From Tolypeutes matacus (lineage: Eukaryota; Chordata; Mammalia; Cingulata; Chlamyphoridae), in the NCBI GenBank assembly GCA_026826555.1, contig JAKSZT010054304.1, positions 30,953,024 through 31,017,023 on the forward strand: a stretch of 64,000 nucleotides of DNA, read 5' to 3'. Positions 1 through 11,342 of this stretch are shown here, in pieces. The notes below the pieces were generated by a model. That model saw nothing but the letters and a program-made list of their open reading frames with translations. It was not told where the DNA came from and ran no database searches. The number at the start of each line of letters is the position of its first letter. Position 1 is the stretch's first letter. The position numbers and the translations under genes are program-made.

Positions 1-640
1 CCTGAAGTCCTATTTGTTTTGTATAATTGAAGAAGAAGAACAAAAAATAATGACCTAGGTCTGGCAACAAAGGCCTGACTTTAGGCATTAGGAGAGAGAA
101 GGTTGACATCATACTGAATTCTCAGACTTGAATCGTTTCAAATTCTCAGCACTCTTATATCACAACTTTAGTGGAGGCAGATCTTTCCCTTGCATTGTGT
201 GTTATGCTAATTCCTGAGGGCACTAAATGTCTGAATATTCAATGAATCAGAGTATGTCTTACAGAAATAAGGTAATAAATTTTTTTATTCCTGAACCAAC
301 ATCAAATTAAGTTCAGTAGAACCCTAACCCATCCTGTGGTTATTTTCCCCATCTTTGATTAAAGAATTAGAAGTACATTGGCTCTCTGACTATTATAGAG
401 TGAGATTTATTAAGCTAAGGACAAAGTGGAGCTTCTCCTTCCTACTAAAAGAACCAACCCAAAGTAAAGTTGCTTGATCTTCATGCTTGGGACAATTGCA
501 GGAATTGGAGAGCCATCCAACAATTGAAAGTTATGAGGATTGTATTCACATTCCATCTCCAATTAACTCACCATTTTGACTGTAGATTAATCATAGTATA
601 CTCTTAATAAAACTGCTATTCCAGATATAGTAGTTTTTAT
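1..640. other. AT-rich intronic sequence, no feature seen
   Basis: No long open frame, repeat signature or structured RNA was recognised here. It is ordinary AT-rich non-coding DNA leading up to the ERVL remnant. Confidence 0.5.
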
Positions 641-654
641 TGATGGTATGGCTC

Positions 655-1029
655 CCAGAACTGCATATACAGCTTCTTTTTCTAATTGTTTTTTCTGTCA
701 TTGTAAACAGAGAATACCAGAAGCAGTTTCCCTTCATGTGTCAGGCACTAGAGTTAAATGTCCCTATTTTATTCTAGGGTTTAATAATTTCTCTGCCTCC
801 GTGCCACAATTTACCTCATAGGGCCAAGGATCATCTCACCGTGCCACGGGCCATAACTATATGGCTGATAGTTTGTTAACGACATCAAGCTGAAAAGGCA
901 TCCTAGCTGCTGGCTCACACTTTGGCTATGTATGAGGATTTCAAATAAATCTTATTGAAACTCAGGAGACTGACACCAAAGTGAAATTTCATAAAGTCCA
1001 GTGGTCTGGAGATATTTGGATATACCCTC
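655..1029 (+). mobile_element. ERVL-like pol remnant, copy 1
   Basis: This stretch resembles the pol region of ERVL (class III) endogenous retroviruses: near 995-1010 one frame reads V-Q-W-S-G, a conserved phrase of ERVL polymerase, after a segment containing ATGGCTGATAG and GACATCA where the active-site region would lie. The frame is broken by stops and indels and is not a usable gene. A second copy of the same stretch lies at 1613-2015, on the other side of an LTR. Confidence 0.6.
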
Positions 1030-1612
1030 TGTGGCATTTTGATATTGTTTATGAATTCCAGAAATAGATATTAGATTATGTTTGTAAACTGGTCTGTCCC
1101 TCCAGGCATATTAGATTATACTGGATTCAGAGGTTTCACTTTTAGTCGATTAAATAATGATTAAGGCTTTGATTGGGCCATGTCAGTAGGATGTTGCATC
1201 CCCGCCCCCTTGGTGGACAGGGACTCACAGATAAATGGCACTGCAGAGAATGCAAGGTGGAGCTTTGAGCTGAAACCTGGGAAGTAAGCACACAGAGGAG
1301 CATAGCAGCTGAGCCCAGAGAGTATCCAGCCCTGGGGAGAGAGACAGAGCCAGTTGCCTGATAGTCTACTGCTGGCCTTGTGGAGAGAACAGGGCAGGTG
1401 ATCCTGGAAAGAAACAAACCCAGGGAAAAGAGGAACCCAGGAAGCCTGAACCCTTGCAGATGTCGGCAGCCATCTTGCTCCAACACATGGTAACAGACTT
1501 TGGTGAGGGAAGTAATTATGCTTTATGGCCTGGTAACGTAAGCTTCTACCCCAAATAAAAGCCAACAGATTTCTGGTATTTTGCATCAGGACCCCTTTGG
1601 CTGACTAATACA
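1030..1612 (+). mobile_element. MaLR/ERVL-like LTR between two ERVL pol copies
   Basis: The element starts TGTGGCATTTTGATATTG and ends GGCTGACTAATACA, the TG...CA ends and 3' signature of ERVL-MaLR LTRs. Before the end there is CCAAATAAAAG, a possible polyadenylation signal, followed by TTTCTGGTATTTTGCATCA. No matching 5-base target duplication is seen (CCCTC before, GAATG after). Open frames of 114 and 141 codons on the opposite strand across it are fortuitous. Confidence 0.75.
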
Positions 1613-2340
1613 GAATGCATGTACAGCTTCTTTTTCTAATTCTTTTCTTTGTCATTGTAAACAGAGAATACCAGAAGCAGTTTCCTTCATATGTCAGGCA
1701 CTAGAGTTAAAGTCCCCGTTTTATTCTAGGGTTCAATCATTTCTCTGCCTCTGCGCCACAATTTACCTCATGAGGCCATGGATCATCTCACAATGACACG
1801 GGCTATAATTACATGGCTGATAGTCTGTTAATGACATCATGCTGAAAAGGCATGGAAAACAAGAGGATCAATTATCCTAGCTGCTGGCTCACACATTGGC
1901 TATGGATGAGGACTTCAAATAAATCTTATTAAAACTCAGAAGACTGACACCAAAGTGAAATTTTAGAGAGTCCAGTGGTCTCTCTAAATATTTATCTATA
2001 TTTGGATATACACTCCAAAATAAAGAACAAGTAACTGTTCCTGCAGTTCCCTTTAAGAGGAAAGATATACGACTCTTGAAAGTTGCATAGAAAGAATGCT
2101 AAGGTGCCAGCACTGATAATGATGACTTCAATGTCCTTTACTGGAACATCAAAGCCCTCCTTGATGTCTTCAAGGAATCACTCCTGCTATGTGATTTAGG
2201 GATTATTCCTGGCATAGTCTCTGAGCCAGACACTCTAGTCCTCCTGCTGATTCTGTGAGCTATCCAATGACTTTAAATAAAATCCTTTTCTGTTGCAGTC
2301 AGATCCTACTGCTTGCAAGAATGCTGACTGATACAGCTAA
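1613..2340 (+). mobile_element. ERVL-like pol remnant, copy 2, and downstream retroviral-like tail
   Basis: Positions 1613-2015 repeat 655-1029 with clear but imperfect identity, including the GTCCAGTGGTCTC region. The copy runs on past the point where copy 1 meets the LTR, then continues to an end-like motif at 2325-2338 (GCTGACTGATACAGC) that resembles an ERVL/MaLR LTR end. The stretch 2016-2340 is probably retroviral but I cannot assign its parts. Confidence 0.5.
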
Positions 2341-2371
2341 TTGAGATCTCAGGGGCCATTATAGCCTTCAG

Positions 2372-2770
2372 TTCAACACGAGTTTAACAAATATTTATTT
2401 AATATCTATGGTGTGCCAATCACTATGCCATTTTAAGTGTTAAAATAATAATAATTATTATTATTCTAGCTATAATAGTAATATTTTCCACATGGGTTTT
2501 CTGTAGATTAAATGAGATAATGCTTATAAAAATAAAATCACATACTTAACTAGTGAAAAATGATTGCTAGCTATTACTATTCCTTTTGTAATTTATTCAA
2601 TGTTTTTTATGTGTGCTGTGCTGAGCACTTTAAATGGATTACTTCATTTAATTCTTAAATTGTCCTGTGGCATGGGTACTGTTATATTCTGCATTTTATT
2701 GGTGTGAAAATGCACCTTAGCAAGACTAAGCAAATTCTTCAAAGTGACACTGTTGTTTGTTAATTAGAAA
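2372..2770. mobile_element. Cluster of ancient L2 and MIR fragments
   Basis: At 2372-2440 the text matches the reversed L2 3' end (AACAAATATTTATTTAATATCTATGG pattern, then GTGCCAATCACTATGCC). After a short AAT-rich stretch, 2490-2580 matches the MIR 3' part (GATTAAATGAGATAATGC). At 2600-2765 a second MIR-like copy follows, containing CTGAGCACTTTAAATGGATTA and a TTCATTTAATTCTTAAATTG stretch. All are diverged, as expected for pre-eutherian repeats. Confidence 0.6.
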
Positions 2771-3139
2771 CCAAAACAATGAAGGCAGAAAAAACAAACA
2801 AACAAAAAAACACACAAACAAACGACTTCTGCTTTATCAAACAAATTCTTTTGAGAGCTGACAGGAAAATAAAATTATTATTTACTATATTTAAAGGGTG
2901 CATTTGTTTGGCAGACTTTTCACAAACATTATAGCACCTGAGCTCATAATAACTGTGCAGGAGGAAGGGCTGGTTTTGTTGGAATGTGGTGTAAAACTAA
3001 TTTGAAATGATGGTATCACTGCACAGAGCCAACTATGAGAGAAAAATGAGGAAAATAACAGATCTACGGAAATATAAAATGAGAGGCAATTTTATATGTT
3101 TTTGAGAAAACAGGACACTGTTTTCTTTCTTTGTATTTT

Positions 3140-3200
3140 TCCTTCCCAAAGCCTAGGACAGCACATTACACATAGTAGGTATTAAATATCTATATATTTC
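3140..3200 (+). mobile_element. Probable L2 or MIR 3' end fragment
   Basis: The text CTAGGACAGCACATTACACATAGTAGGTATTAAATAT resembles the L2/MIR tail pattern of a 'most common site ... cacatagtaggtactcaataaat'. It is too short for a firm family call. Confidence 0.35.
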
Positions 3201-3270
3201 TTAAAATACTTAACCAATTGAGAAGAACCAGAAAGAAAGGGCTAGTTAAATCTAAACTTATGCAGAGCTG

Positions 3271-3440
3271 AGAAATATCATATGTTGTTTTTATTCAAAG
3301 TCTTGAAAAAATGAAGTAATATGAAAACTGTGTTGGAGGAATAGAACACAAAATATATTTGGTTTTATTCAACACATAAGAAAAAATCTTCAACAACTAA
3401 GTAATATGAGGAATCACTTTTAATCAAAATTAAAATAAAA
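3271..3440 (+). repeat. Arm A of an inverted repeat of unknown family
   Basis: The stretch beginning AGAAATATCATATGTTG and containing GAAAACTGTGTTGGAGGA and TTCAACAACTAAGTAATATG reappears in reverse complement at 5008-5183. Similarity is high by eye over most of the length, with small gaps. I do not recognise the family. Confidence 0.8.
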
Positions 3441-6400
3441 ATATTACATACTGTGAGTTTAGTCATAAAGCATGAAGCCACAAGTGACGTATGTGAGAAA
3501 AGAAAGCTGAAATATGATGCATATTACAGTTCTAGAACTTAATGACTAAGATAGAAAAATGAAATTTGTGCTGAAAGCAAAATTGTGTAATGGAATCGTA
3601 GATAAAAGCCTGAACTGATGGATGGGAAACTGGCAAACAGGGTTAAGCTGGTCAAATTTCAGTATATTGATAAGTAATTAATCAAAATAACGTGCAATCA
3701 CATGTGATCATTTGGTTATAAACAAAACTAAAAGTACATATTAATGATTGCATAAAGAAAGCTACTTTCAGTGTTTTTTAAGTATCAAAGCACTGTTCTA
3801 GGCACTAGACCCTTTCTAATTCTATGTAGTATCAATTGCTGTAATGTCCATTGTGCTGAAATGGTACTCATGATTTAGAAGTATAGAGTAAACTACTCCA
3901 GATGTGAAGCCTCCTAAGTAATATTCTGAGAAAAATTGCTGAACACACAAGCAACATCTGCCCACCAGATCAAACACATTTGACACCATGAACCTAAGAA
4001 CAGGCAGGGAATCCAGGGGAGGGTAATGAGAGTGGGAAATGAAGGACTTTGCTCCACACACATTCAACAGGTAAACACATGACTGGTACCACCCTGCCTT
4101 TGTAGGTCAGTTGTAGATTTTTGCAGCCAGCAGTTTTTATTCCTTTCAACTAACAATGAAAATAAAGGCCAAAGGGGTTTAGTGATTTCCTTGTGAAAAC
4201 AAATCTAGAAAAAGTTGAATTAGCACTTAGATTAAGAATTTTCACCCTTAATTTATTTTTCTCTTGTGCTATGTTGTTACCTTAAGTGACATATTTTTTC
4301 ATGAAAAATATAATTATTATTAAAAAATACTAATCTATATATTATTTAACTATTAGAAAATATTTTCAAACAGGACAATTTAAAAATCTACATAAAATCA
4401 TCAAAGTTTTTTTTCTATTGTACAAAATAGTGAATTTATCATTGAATTAAGAACCAGCATAAAGGGTATTATCTGAAGTTACTGATTCCAAGTATGATTA
4501 TGTCTCTCTTTGCACTATAGAGAAATTATCTGAGTCCCTAGTTACTTGACTGAACTCTAATAAATTGTTTTAGAATCATGAAAAATCAAATTTTAGCAAA
4601 GAATAGACACAACTTCCAAGTAATGAAACCATGGAGGAAATAAAGCAACATAGATTCTGCATAGAAACAATTGGGAAGTCATGTCTAGACAAGGCCTTCT
4701 CCATCAGCCACATGAAGTGTCTCTCCACGAAAGTAGTAGAATGGGAAGCCAGGCAGCTATTTGAGTCTCTGACATTCCATTGAAATCTGCTTTTTCCTCC
4801 CTTCTTTTTTTGTAGCAATCTTAAATATAAGGCGGGAAAAAACAGTAGAAGAAAAACAAACAATGAAAAAATGTTCAACAGGACAGTCAGTGCTTATGGT
4901 GAAAATTAAATTCCTAAATCCTTACATATGAACTAATTCTTCACAAGTGCTTATATACTGGCTTTTCTGTACAATTAAAAGAGATTAGTATCTATCTTTT
5001 TATTATACCATGATTAAAAGCAATTCCTCATATTACTTAGTTGTTGAAGGTTTTTTTTTTTTTCTGTATTGAATAAAACCAAATATACTTTGTGTTCTAC
5101 TCCTCCAACACAGTTTTCATAATATTACTTAAGTTTGTCAAGGATTTGAATTTCTTTCAATAAAAACAACATATGATACTTCTAATTTATCATGCTTAGT
5201 CTATTTATTCCAAATAAAAATATCTCAGATTTATGACATTTATACCGTTGGCTGTTGTGCTAAATTTCTTGTTATGAACTTGGCACCATCGTCACAGCCT
5301 AAAACTGAGAAATCTTTTCCCAAATCCTCTTTTTGTACAATTCCACATTACAGTTCACCACTGAGGAAAACTCGCGTGAGATATGGAAGGCAGAAGTGAA
5401 GTGAAAGCCATTATTCTCAGAAGGTCATAAAGACAGAAGTGACAGTCAGATATGGCCCTACCCATAATGCAGTGTCATGGTGGCTTCTGTACATACAGCA
5501 TCTTCTATAGAAATGGCAACTTTCCCAGGGCTAGATATTCCAAACACTTCTCCATAGGTCCTACTTCACAGTGGTCAGATGCATGCAGCCTCTGGGACCT
5601 GCTTGCAGGCTCTGACTTTCCATCCATGCCTATGCTTCAAGATTAAGTGGATTATGGATGTTTATCTAATTTTCTATCTCCCTTTCCATTCCTTCGTTTT
5701 TTTTCCAGTTTTTCCTCATTTAAGCTCTTTTCCCATTTTAAAGCCTTTGTCCCTATAAAACTGTTGGTGGTTTTATTTTCGTATGCCCAGATGAAGACAG
5801 TAGGTGAGACAGCTGTGGCTAGCTTCCCACCACATCCATTTTCCTCTTAGAAATTTTAACAGAACTTTGATTTTGTTGTGAAATGGCAATCTGTCCATAC
5901 ATAAAAATACTTGTAGCTACTAGTGACTATGGGACAACATTCTTGCCAATGTGACCTAAGCAGAAATCTCTGGGGGAACTTATAATAAAGTTTTACTTGT
6001 TTTCAGAATTAGGTATTGCTTCTTCTGCCTTTCCACCCTGCATCCTTTTGAGTGAAATGTAGAATCAAAGCTGCAGCAGCTATTTTGGAACCATGAGGGA
6101 AAAGGAAGAGACCTTGTTCTTAATCTCTTCAAGACTTTGAGGTGCTCAAACTTGTTATCTAGATAGATTCTTATTGAAGACTCCAAAGAGCCTTGGTTTA
6201 TGTAGAATATTTTATAAATTTATCTATTAATTCATTTAAAATTGCCATATGGCCTCTTTACATGTAAGTAAAATATTTTTTGAAACAACTATTTTTGAAG
6301 ACAAAATATATTTAGTGAGAAAACTAGAACTGTTTCACATTTTTGTAAATTACTTTACTGTTTGGCTTAAGAGAAAACTCCTGGATTTTCATATATACCT

Positions 6401-6580
6401 CTGCATTCAATGTGTTGCAATTTGCAGGTCATATAGTTTCTAGATCTCTCCACTGTACAGTCATAAGAGAATGAAAATGAAAAAAAGGCAGATAATATTC
6501 CAATATTACTATAATGAGAGGCTTGATCTCATGGACTCTCTGCACATATCACAGGGATCACCTGAGTTTCCCTGGCTATG
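3441..6580. other. Mostly unique AT-rich intron
   Basis: Apart from arm B of the inverted repeat, I recognise nothing firm here. Open frames up to 100 codons (for example 4576-4878 minus) lack any known domain and look like chance frames. 5400-5640 is less AT-rich but unassigned. Confidence 0.45.
5008..5183 (-). repeat. Arm B of an inverted repeat of unknown family
   Basis: This is the reverse-complement partner of 3271-3440. It differs mainly by a poly-T expansion at 5051-5063 and an extra segment of some 20 bases near 5130-5155. The arms are separated by about 1.57 kb of unrelated AT-rich DNA. Confidence 0.8.
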
Positions 6581-6589
6581 CTTTAAGAT

Positions 6590-6750
6590 ATTTTGCTCTA
6601 AAGAACAACATAAGGACTATGCCTTGTATTTGCAAAGCACTTTGCAATCTACATGTTATTATCCTTATCAGTCCTATGATGTAAATAAGATGACTTCAGT
6701 TCTGTTGCCTTCCATTTATAGTTGGGGGAACTTAGGTTCAGTGTGGTAAT
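6590..6750 (+). mobile_element. MIR fragment
   Basis: The order CAAAGCACTTTGCAATCTAC, TTATCCTTATCAGTCCTATGATG and a 'GGAACTTAGGTTCA' part follows the MIR consensus (core, then the 'fraction of cases' AAGCACTTTAC...CTCACAACAACCC...GAGG path). Diverged, no target duplication visible. Confidence 0.6.
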
Positions 6751-7014
6751 TTGTTTTTCTCCAACATCAAAGTTGATACCTGCCCTCTATGGTCTTAAAC
6801 AATCTATTATTTTCACTCCTCCATAGTAGTTACCTGATGTGGAGGTTAATAATGGAGGGATGTATAGAAAGGATCTAAAACTTAACAATTTCATTCTTTA
6901 AAATGTGCATATGTATGTGTATTTGCATGAACATGTATACACACATATGGAGAGAGACTATACATATATATGCTATATATATATATGTACATATCGCTTA
7001 GCCTCTATATATAC

Positions 7015-7043
7015 ATATAAACTTCAAATTTTGAAGTTTATAT
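7015..7043. repeat. Perfect 14-base palindrome around one base
   Basis: ATATAAACTTCAAA, a single T, then TTTGAAGTTTATAT form a perfect inverted repeat. It sits at the edge of a TA-rich tract (6950-7015) and can form a short hairpin. Confidence 0.9.
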
Positions 7044-7085
7044 ATTAGGTAGTAAATACTATATGTTGTTAATTTATAAAATAGA

Positions 7086-7563
7086 TGCTTTAGTTCCCTT
7101 GTTACTAAAGCAAATATCATGCAACATGTTGGTTTAAACAAAGAGAACTTATTGACTCACGGTTTTGAAGCTGGGAGAAGTCTAAATAAAGGCATCATCA
7201 AGGTGATGCTTTCTTCTCAAAGTCTGACATTCTGGCTGCCATTGATCTTTGGTCCATAGTCTTTGCCTTCCCTGTTACATGGCAGTGCACACGGAGACCT
7301 CACCTGGCTTCTCCCTTCTCTTCTGGGTTCCATTGGCCTTTAGCTTCTTGCTTCCTCCGGCATTCTCTCTCCCTGTCTGTATCTCATCTTGCCTATAAAG
7401 GACTCCAGTAGTAGGAATAAGACCCATCCTTGTTGATTTGGACCATAACCTCAACTGAAGTAACCTTATCAAAACATCCTTCTTACAATGGGTTCACACC
7501 CACAGGAATGGATTAAGTTTTATGATCATGTTTTTTGGTGGTACATACCTCCATACTACCACA
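7086..7563 (-). mobile_element. MaLR-like solo LTR, minus strand
   Basis: Read on the minus strand it starts TGTGGTAGTATGGAGGTATG and ends GGGAACTAAAGCA, with CAATAAGTTCTC as the polyadenylation-signal region near its 3' end. The flanking five bases are ATAGA on the left and ATAGC on the right, a 4/5 match to the 5-base duplication typical of ERVL/MaLR. A 65-codon frame within it is not a gene. Confidence 0.8.
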
Positions 7564-8869
7564 ATAGCTATATAGTTTTTATATATAATAACAAACATTA
7601 TTATAGTATAATAACAACCAGGACAAATGTCACTTTATGAAACAATATCACCTTTTATGTACAGAACATGGTGTGCTATTTATTTGAAGGAAAATTTGCA
7701 ATATTCATTCTCCAAGAATTTAACATGCAATGTTTTACTTTTCAAATCATCTAAACATAATAAGCAAAGAGAACATAAAATGTTAGTTTATCTTTACCAT
7801 CCTCTGTATCTTTTCAACAGTCTTGCTCTTTTCCATCATAGAACAGCTGGATGCATGAGTCAGAGAAACAAAAGCAGAGCAGTTCACATTGACTTATTTT
7901 TTTCCTGAAAAAATGCTGCCAAATTTCAGAGTTTTAGCATTATATGTATTTTATCCACTGCAGTGATGAGCTGCTATGACCATAGATCTGAAAATCACCA
8001 TTACTATTCTTAGTGGAGAACCCTGACAGCCAGTCATAAAAGATATAAATGATACCATATGGCCCGAAAACCTGATGCTTTTGTAGAGTCCTGGCATTGT
8101 GTATAAGAAAAGTGGTCTAATAATAAAATCATGGCAATATTACTTCTTTCCCACAACAATATTTTCAAAAGTAATCTAAGCAATAAAAGTAATAGCAGGT
8201 CGAACACCACTGGCAATATTAAATTGAAATAGCAAATTGCAAAGCTAGTGAAATTGTTATCAGAGGGATTGATCTACAATGGAACCAATATTTTAAGCTA
8301 CCAAATGAAATGTTCAATAAAATGATGCTTTGTTTTTGTGCAAGCGTTAAGATACTGATGTATCAAAGATAAAGTATTTAAAATATCTCACCATCTTTCA
8401 AATGTTGCAGTCAAACAAATAGAACTAAAATAAAAAATTCATTTATTTTTATGTTCGAATGAATTTTATTGTTCACAATTCAGTACTTAATTCATCCTAA
8501 AAAAACTAGACTCACCCTTTCAAGGAATGTTTATATGAATCAGATCCCAAAGAAATATTAGACTTTAGCCAGAAATGTTGTTGCTTCTTTGTACAAAAAA
8601 AATGTAATCAATAGAATTTTTCAAGAATGATTAGAAGTGATTATATATTACAAATAAATTATAGTATTCTTTATTATACTCTATATTAAGGTATACATTA
8701 AAAAGATTACTATTAGTCTTTTTATTTTTCTGTACATTAAAGTACACATTAAAAATATTACTATTAATTACTCATAATAATAATAATTATTATGTATTAT
8801 GTCTCTCTCACACCAAATATAGCTAGCGTTGGAGGAACAGACCAACCACAGCAACATATACGTGCTATA

Positions 8870-9386
8870 TGTGACAGTTTGAAGCTGATTGGACCATAGA
8901 AGATCATGCCTTTAGAGCTAATTCATTCCTGTACATGCACAGCTATTGTAGGTGGGACCTTTTGATTAAATTACTTCAGTTAAGGCCCTTTGATTAGATT
9001 GCATGACCAAGGAGTATGTCTTAATCCTCTTACTGGAGTCTTTTATAAACAGGAATAAAAAGCCACAGACACATAAAAAAAAAGTCACAGAGACAGAGAA
9101 AAGCCTCCAAAAGTTGAAATCACTGAATGCTTGAGAGAGAAAAACCACAGAGGGAGCAGCCTGAAGCTGAACGCAATGAGGTCTGGAGGAGAGGAGAGAG
9201 ACAAGGGGATCTTGCCATGTGCCTGATCACCCACAGATGCAGCTCAGTGAAAAAACATCTCTGATGATGCCATGATCTGGACACTTTCACAGCTTCAGAA
9301 CTGTAAGCTTTAACCTAATAAATCCCACTGTAAATCCAACCCATATCTGGTATATTGCTTTGGGTAGCTTTTAGCAAACTAAAACA
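8870..9386 (+). mobile_element. MaLR-like solo LTR with perfect 5-base target duplication
   Basis: The LTR starts TGTGACAGTTTGAAGC and ends TTAGCAAACTAAAACA. AACCTAATAAATCCC just before the end gives a polyadenylation signal, and the middle has the TCTTACTGGAGTCTTTTATA promoter-like stretch shared with the LTRs at 7086 and 11343. The target bases CTATA occur at 8865-8869 and again at 9387-9391, which fixes both ends. Confidence 0.88.
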
Positions 9387-9439
9387 CTATACATATATAA
9401 AGTCTTACATATCTTGTAATTTTCTTGTATATATAATCT

Positions 9440-9920
9440 TATAGATCTTGTAAATTTCACAGCTGTAACAAACCATCTAAAATATCCCAGACTCTCAAAA
9501 CAACAAAATTTTATTTCTTGCTCACATTACATGCCCAGTGGATCAGTGGTGTGCTCTGCAGTGTCCCAGTCTCATGGAGAGTCTATATCTTCTAACCGCA
9601 TACCTGGAAAATAAGTCCCCCTGGTCTTCACAGAATGTAAAGAAATAAATGACTTGGAATTTTCTGCTGTCTAGTTCATAAATGCTACACTGACCTCTTG
9701 CTATTTAGAACTTGTCACATTGTACCATCTAATTCCAAGAGGACTGGGAAATATATGGAAGCAAAAATGGAATATTTTGTGAGCATTGCTCTCTCTGACA
9801 CAGTCTTCCCTTTAGATAATCAAATATGCCTTTTCGCTCTTCTTCTGATACATAGAAAATACTACACTATCAGGGGAGATGACCAAAATATATTATCACC
9901 ATATAAAGTTCAAATGACTA
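9440..9920. mobile_element. Ancient interspersed repeat, class unresolved
   Basis: The part 9495-9560 (ACAAAATTTTATTTCTTGC, then CTCACATTACATGCCCAG) follows a pattern common in old mammalian repeats and shared loosely with 34265-34330 in this window. I cannot say whether it is a DNA transposon or an LTR. A 77-codon frame at 9698-9931 is unlikely to be real. Confidence 0.35.
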
Positions 9921-10099
9921 GACCTCTGTGAGATGTGAGCTAGTCATTAAATCAAGTACAAATATGTCTTCCCCTGTTCTACAAGTCATTAAATTAAAAT
10001 TATCAGTTATTTCTTTCTCACAACAAATATAGTGTAGGAGGAACAGACCGATCACAACAAACACTACCATTTGTAAAAGGAAAGAATGGGTGACACAAG

Positions 10100-11342
10100 T
10101 AAGGCACCATTTGTAGCAATCCTGAAACCCTATATGGCAGGTACTATTAGGGCTCTGTGGCTGTTTGGCAAAATTGAGCTGTCATATTGGATGAAAGGCA
10201 GAATTTGAGAGCAATGAAGTTAGCCATTTAGTTGAGATTTTGATGCCTAGGGTAGAAAGTGCATCCTGGTTTCTCTTTGAAGCTTATTGTAAAATGTAAG
10301 AGGAAAGGGATAAATCAAGAAGAAAATAGAAATTGATGGTTTGAAAAATTCTGAGGTTCCAGAAAGTGAGTCCCACAGAATAGGGCTCCAGAGGAGGGTT
10401 TAACTGAATATGGATTCAGTCAGCCATTTCAGTGTAAGTCAGGACTGGAAATACGGTTTTTCAGGAAGGATCTGTGTAAAGTTCTTTTGTCTGATGGTTT
10501 GGACCCCTGTGCACTACATATAAAACCAACATTTTTGGGGGAGTATATGTGTAAAATATCTGTCAACCTGAACTAAAAGGGACAGAAAAGGGACAGACTG
10601 AAGGGAAAATAACTTCAAGGGCAGAACCATGGAAGCTGAGGTCTGGACTAAAGACATCTTCTCAAGCCAAGAGAGTAGGCCCACCAATGTGTGTGAAAAG
10701 GGTGAGTCTGCTCCAGTGCTTCAAGATGGCAGGCTTTCCACTCCATTATTATGGAAGAATTATGTCACCCCAGTGTTCTCAGGGGTTGGAGCCTGTGAGC
10801 CAAGGTCTGCAGAGGGTCTAGCCACCATCCAAGTTTTCTCAGAGGGTGGAACCTATTTCCTGGGGATTGAAGAGAATCTGACCATCACCCCAATGCATGG
10901 AGAGGGTAGAATTTCACCCCAGTGTTCAGGGAGCATATGGCCACTGCACAAGCACTTAAGGTGGGTGTGGCTGCCACTCCATCTGGGCTTCAGGACAAAA
11001 CATCTATAGATAACTCTCAGACCTTGAAAAATCTAATGGAGTATGCCCTGCAGGATTTCAAAATTGTTTGGGACCCATGAACCCTGTTTTCCTTTCAATT
11101 TCTCTTATGAGAATGGGAATGTTTACCCTATGCCTGTTGCTCCAATGTATATTGGGAACAGAAAACTTGTTCTTTAGGTTTCACAGACCCACAGATGGAG
11201 GAGAATTGTGCTCCAGGACAGACCACATCTATAAAAGATTTTTATATAAATATTGTTACTGAAAGGACTTAAGGCTTTTGGGATATTGTGAAGGAATACA
11301 TGCATATATAAAACCTGTCTTTTTGAGGTCCAGAGGGTGGAG
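10100..11342 (+). mobile_element. MaLR-like internal region (3' part) attached to an LTR
   Basis: The stretch leads directly into the LTR at 11343 through a purine-rich tract (GAGGTCCAGAGGGTGGAG) at 11325-11342 that fits a polypurine tract. The GGGACCCATGAACCCTG and GAATGGGAATGTTTACCC stretches are typical of the 3' internal part of MaLR elements. Between 10754 and 10960 a short module (CACCCCAGTGTTCTCAG...GGGTGGA) recurs imperfectly four or five times. The 126-codon frame at 10629-11009 runs through these modules; it has no known domain, and MaLR internals are known as non-coding passengers. The left limit is uncertain, and no matching 5' LTR was found. Confidence 0.6.

Noticed and set aside
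1142..1586. Two long minus-strand frames (114 and 141 codons)
   Set aside because: Both cross the MaLR-like LTR in antisense, in two different phases, with no known domain.
10629..11009. 126-codon frame as a possible new gene
   Set aside because: It lies in a MaLR-like internal region next to its LTR, has no domain, and is built of imperfect short modules. Kept only as a low-interest finding.
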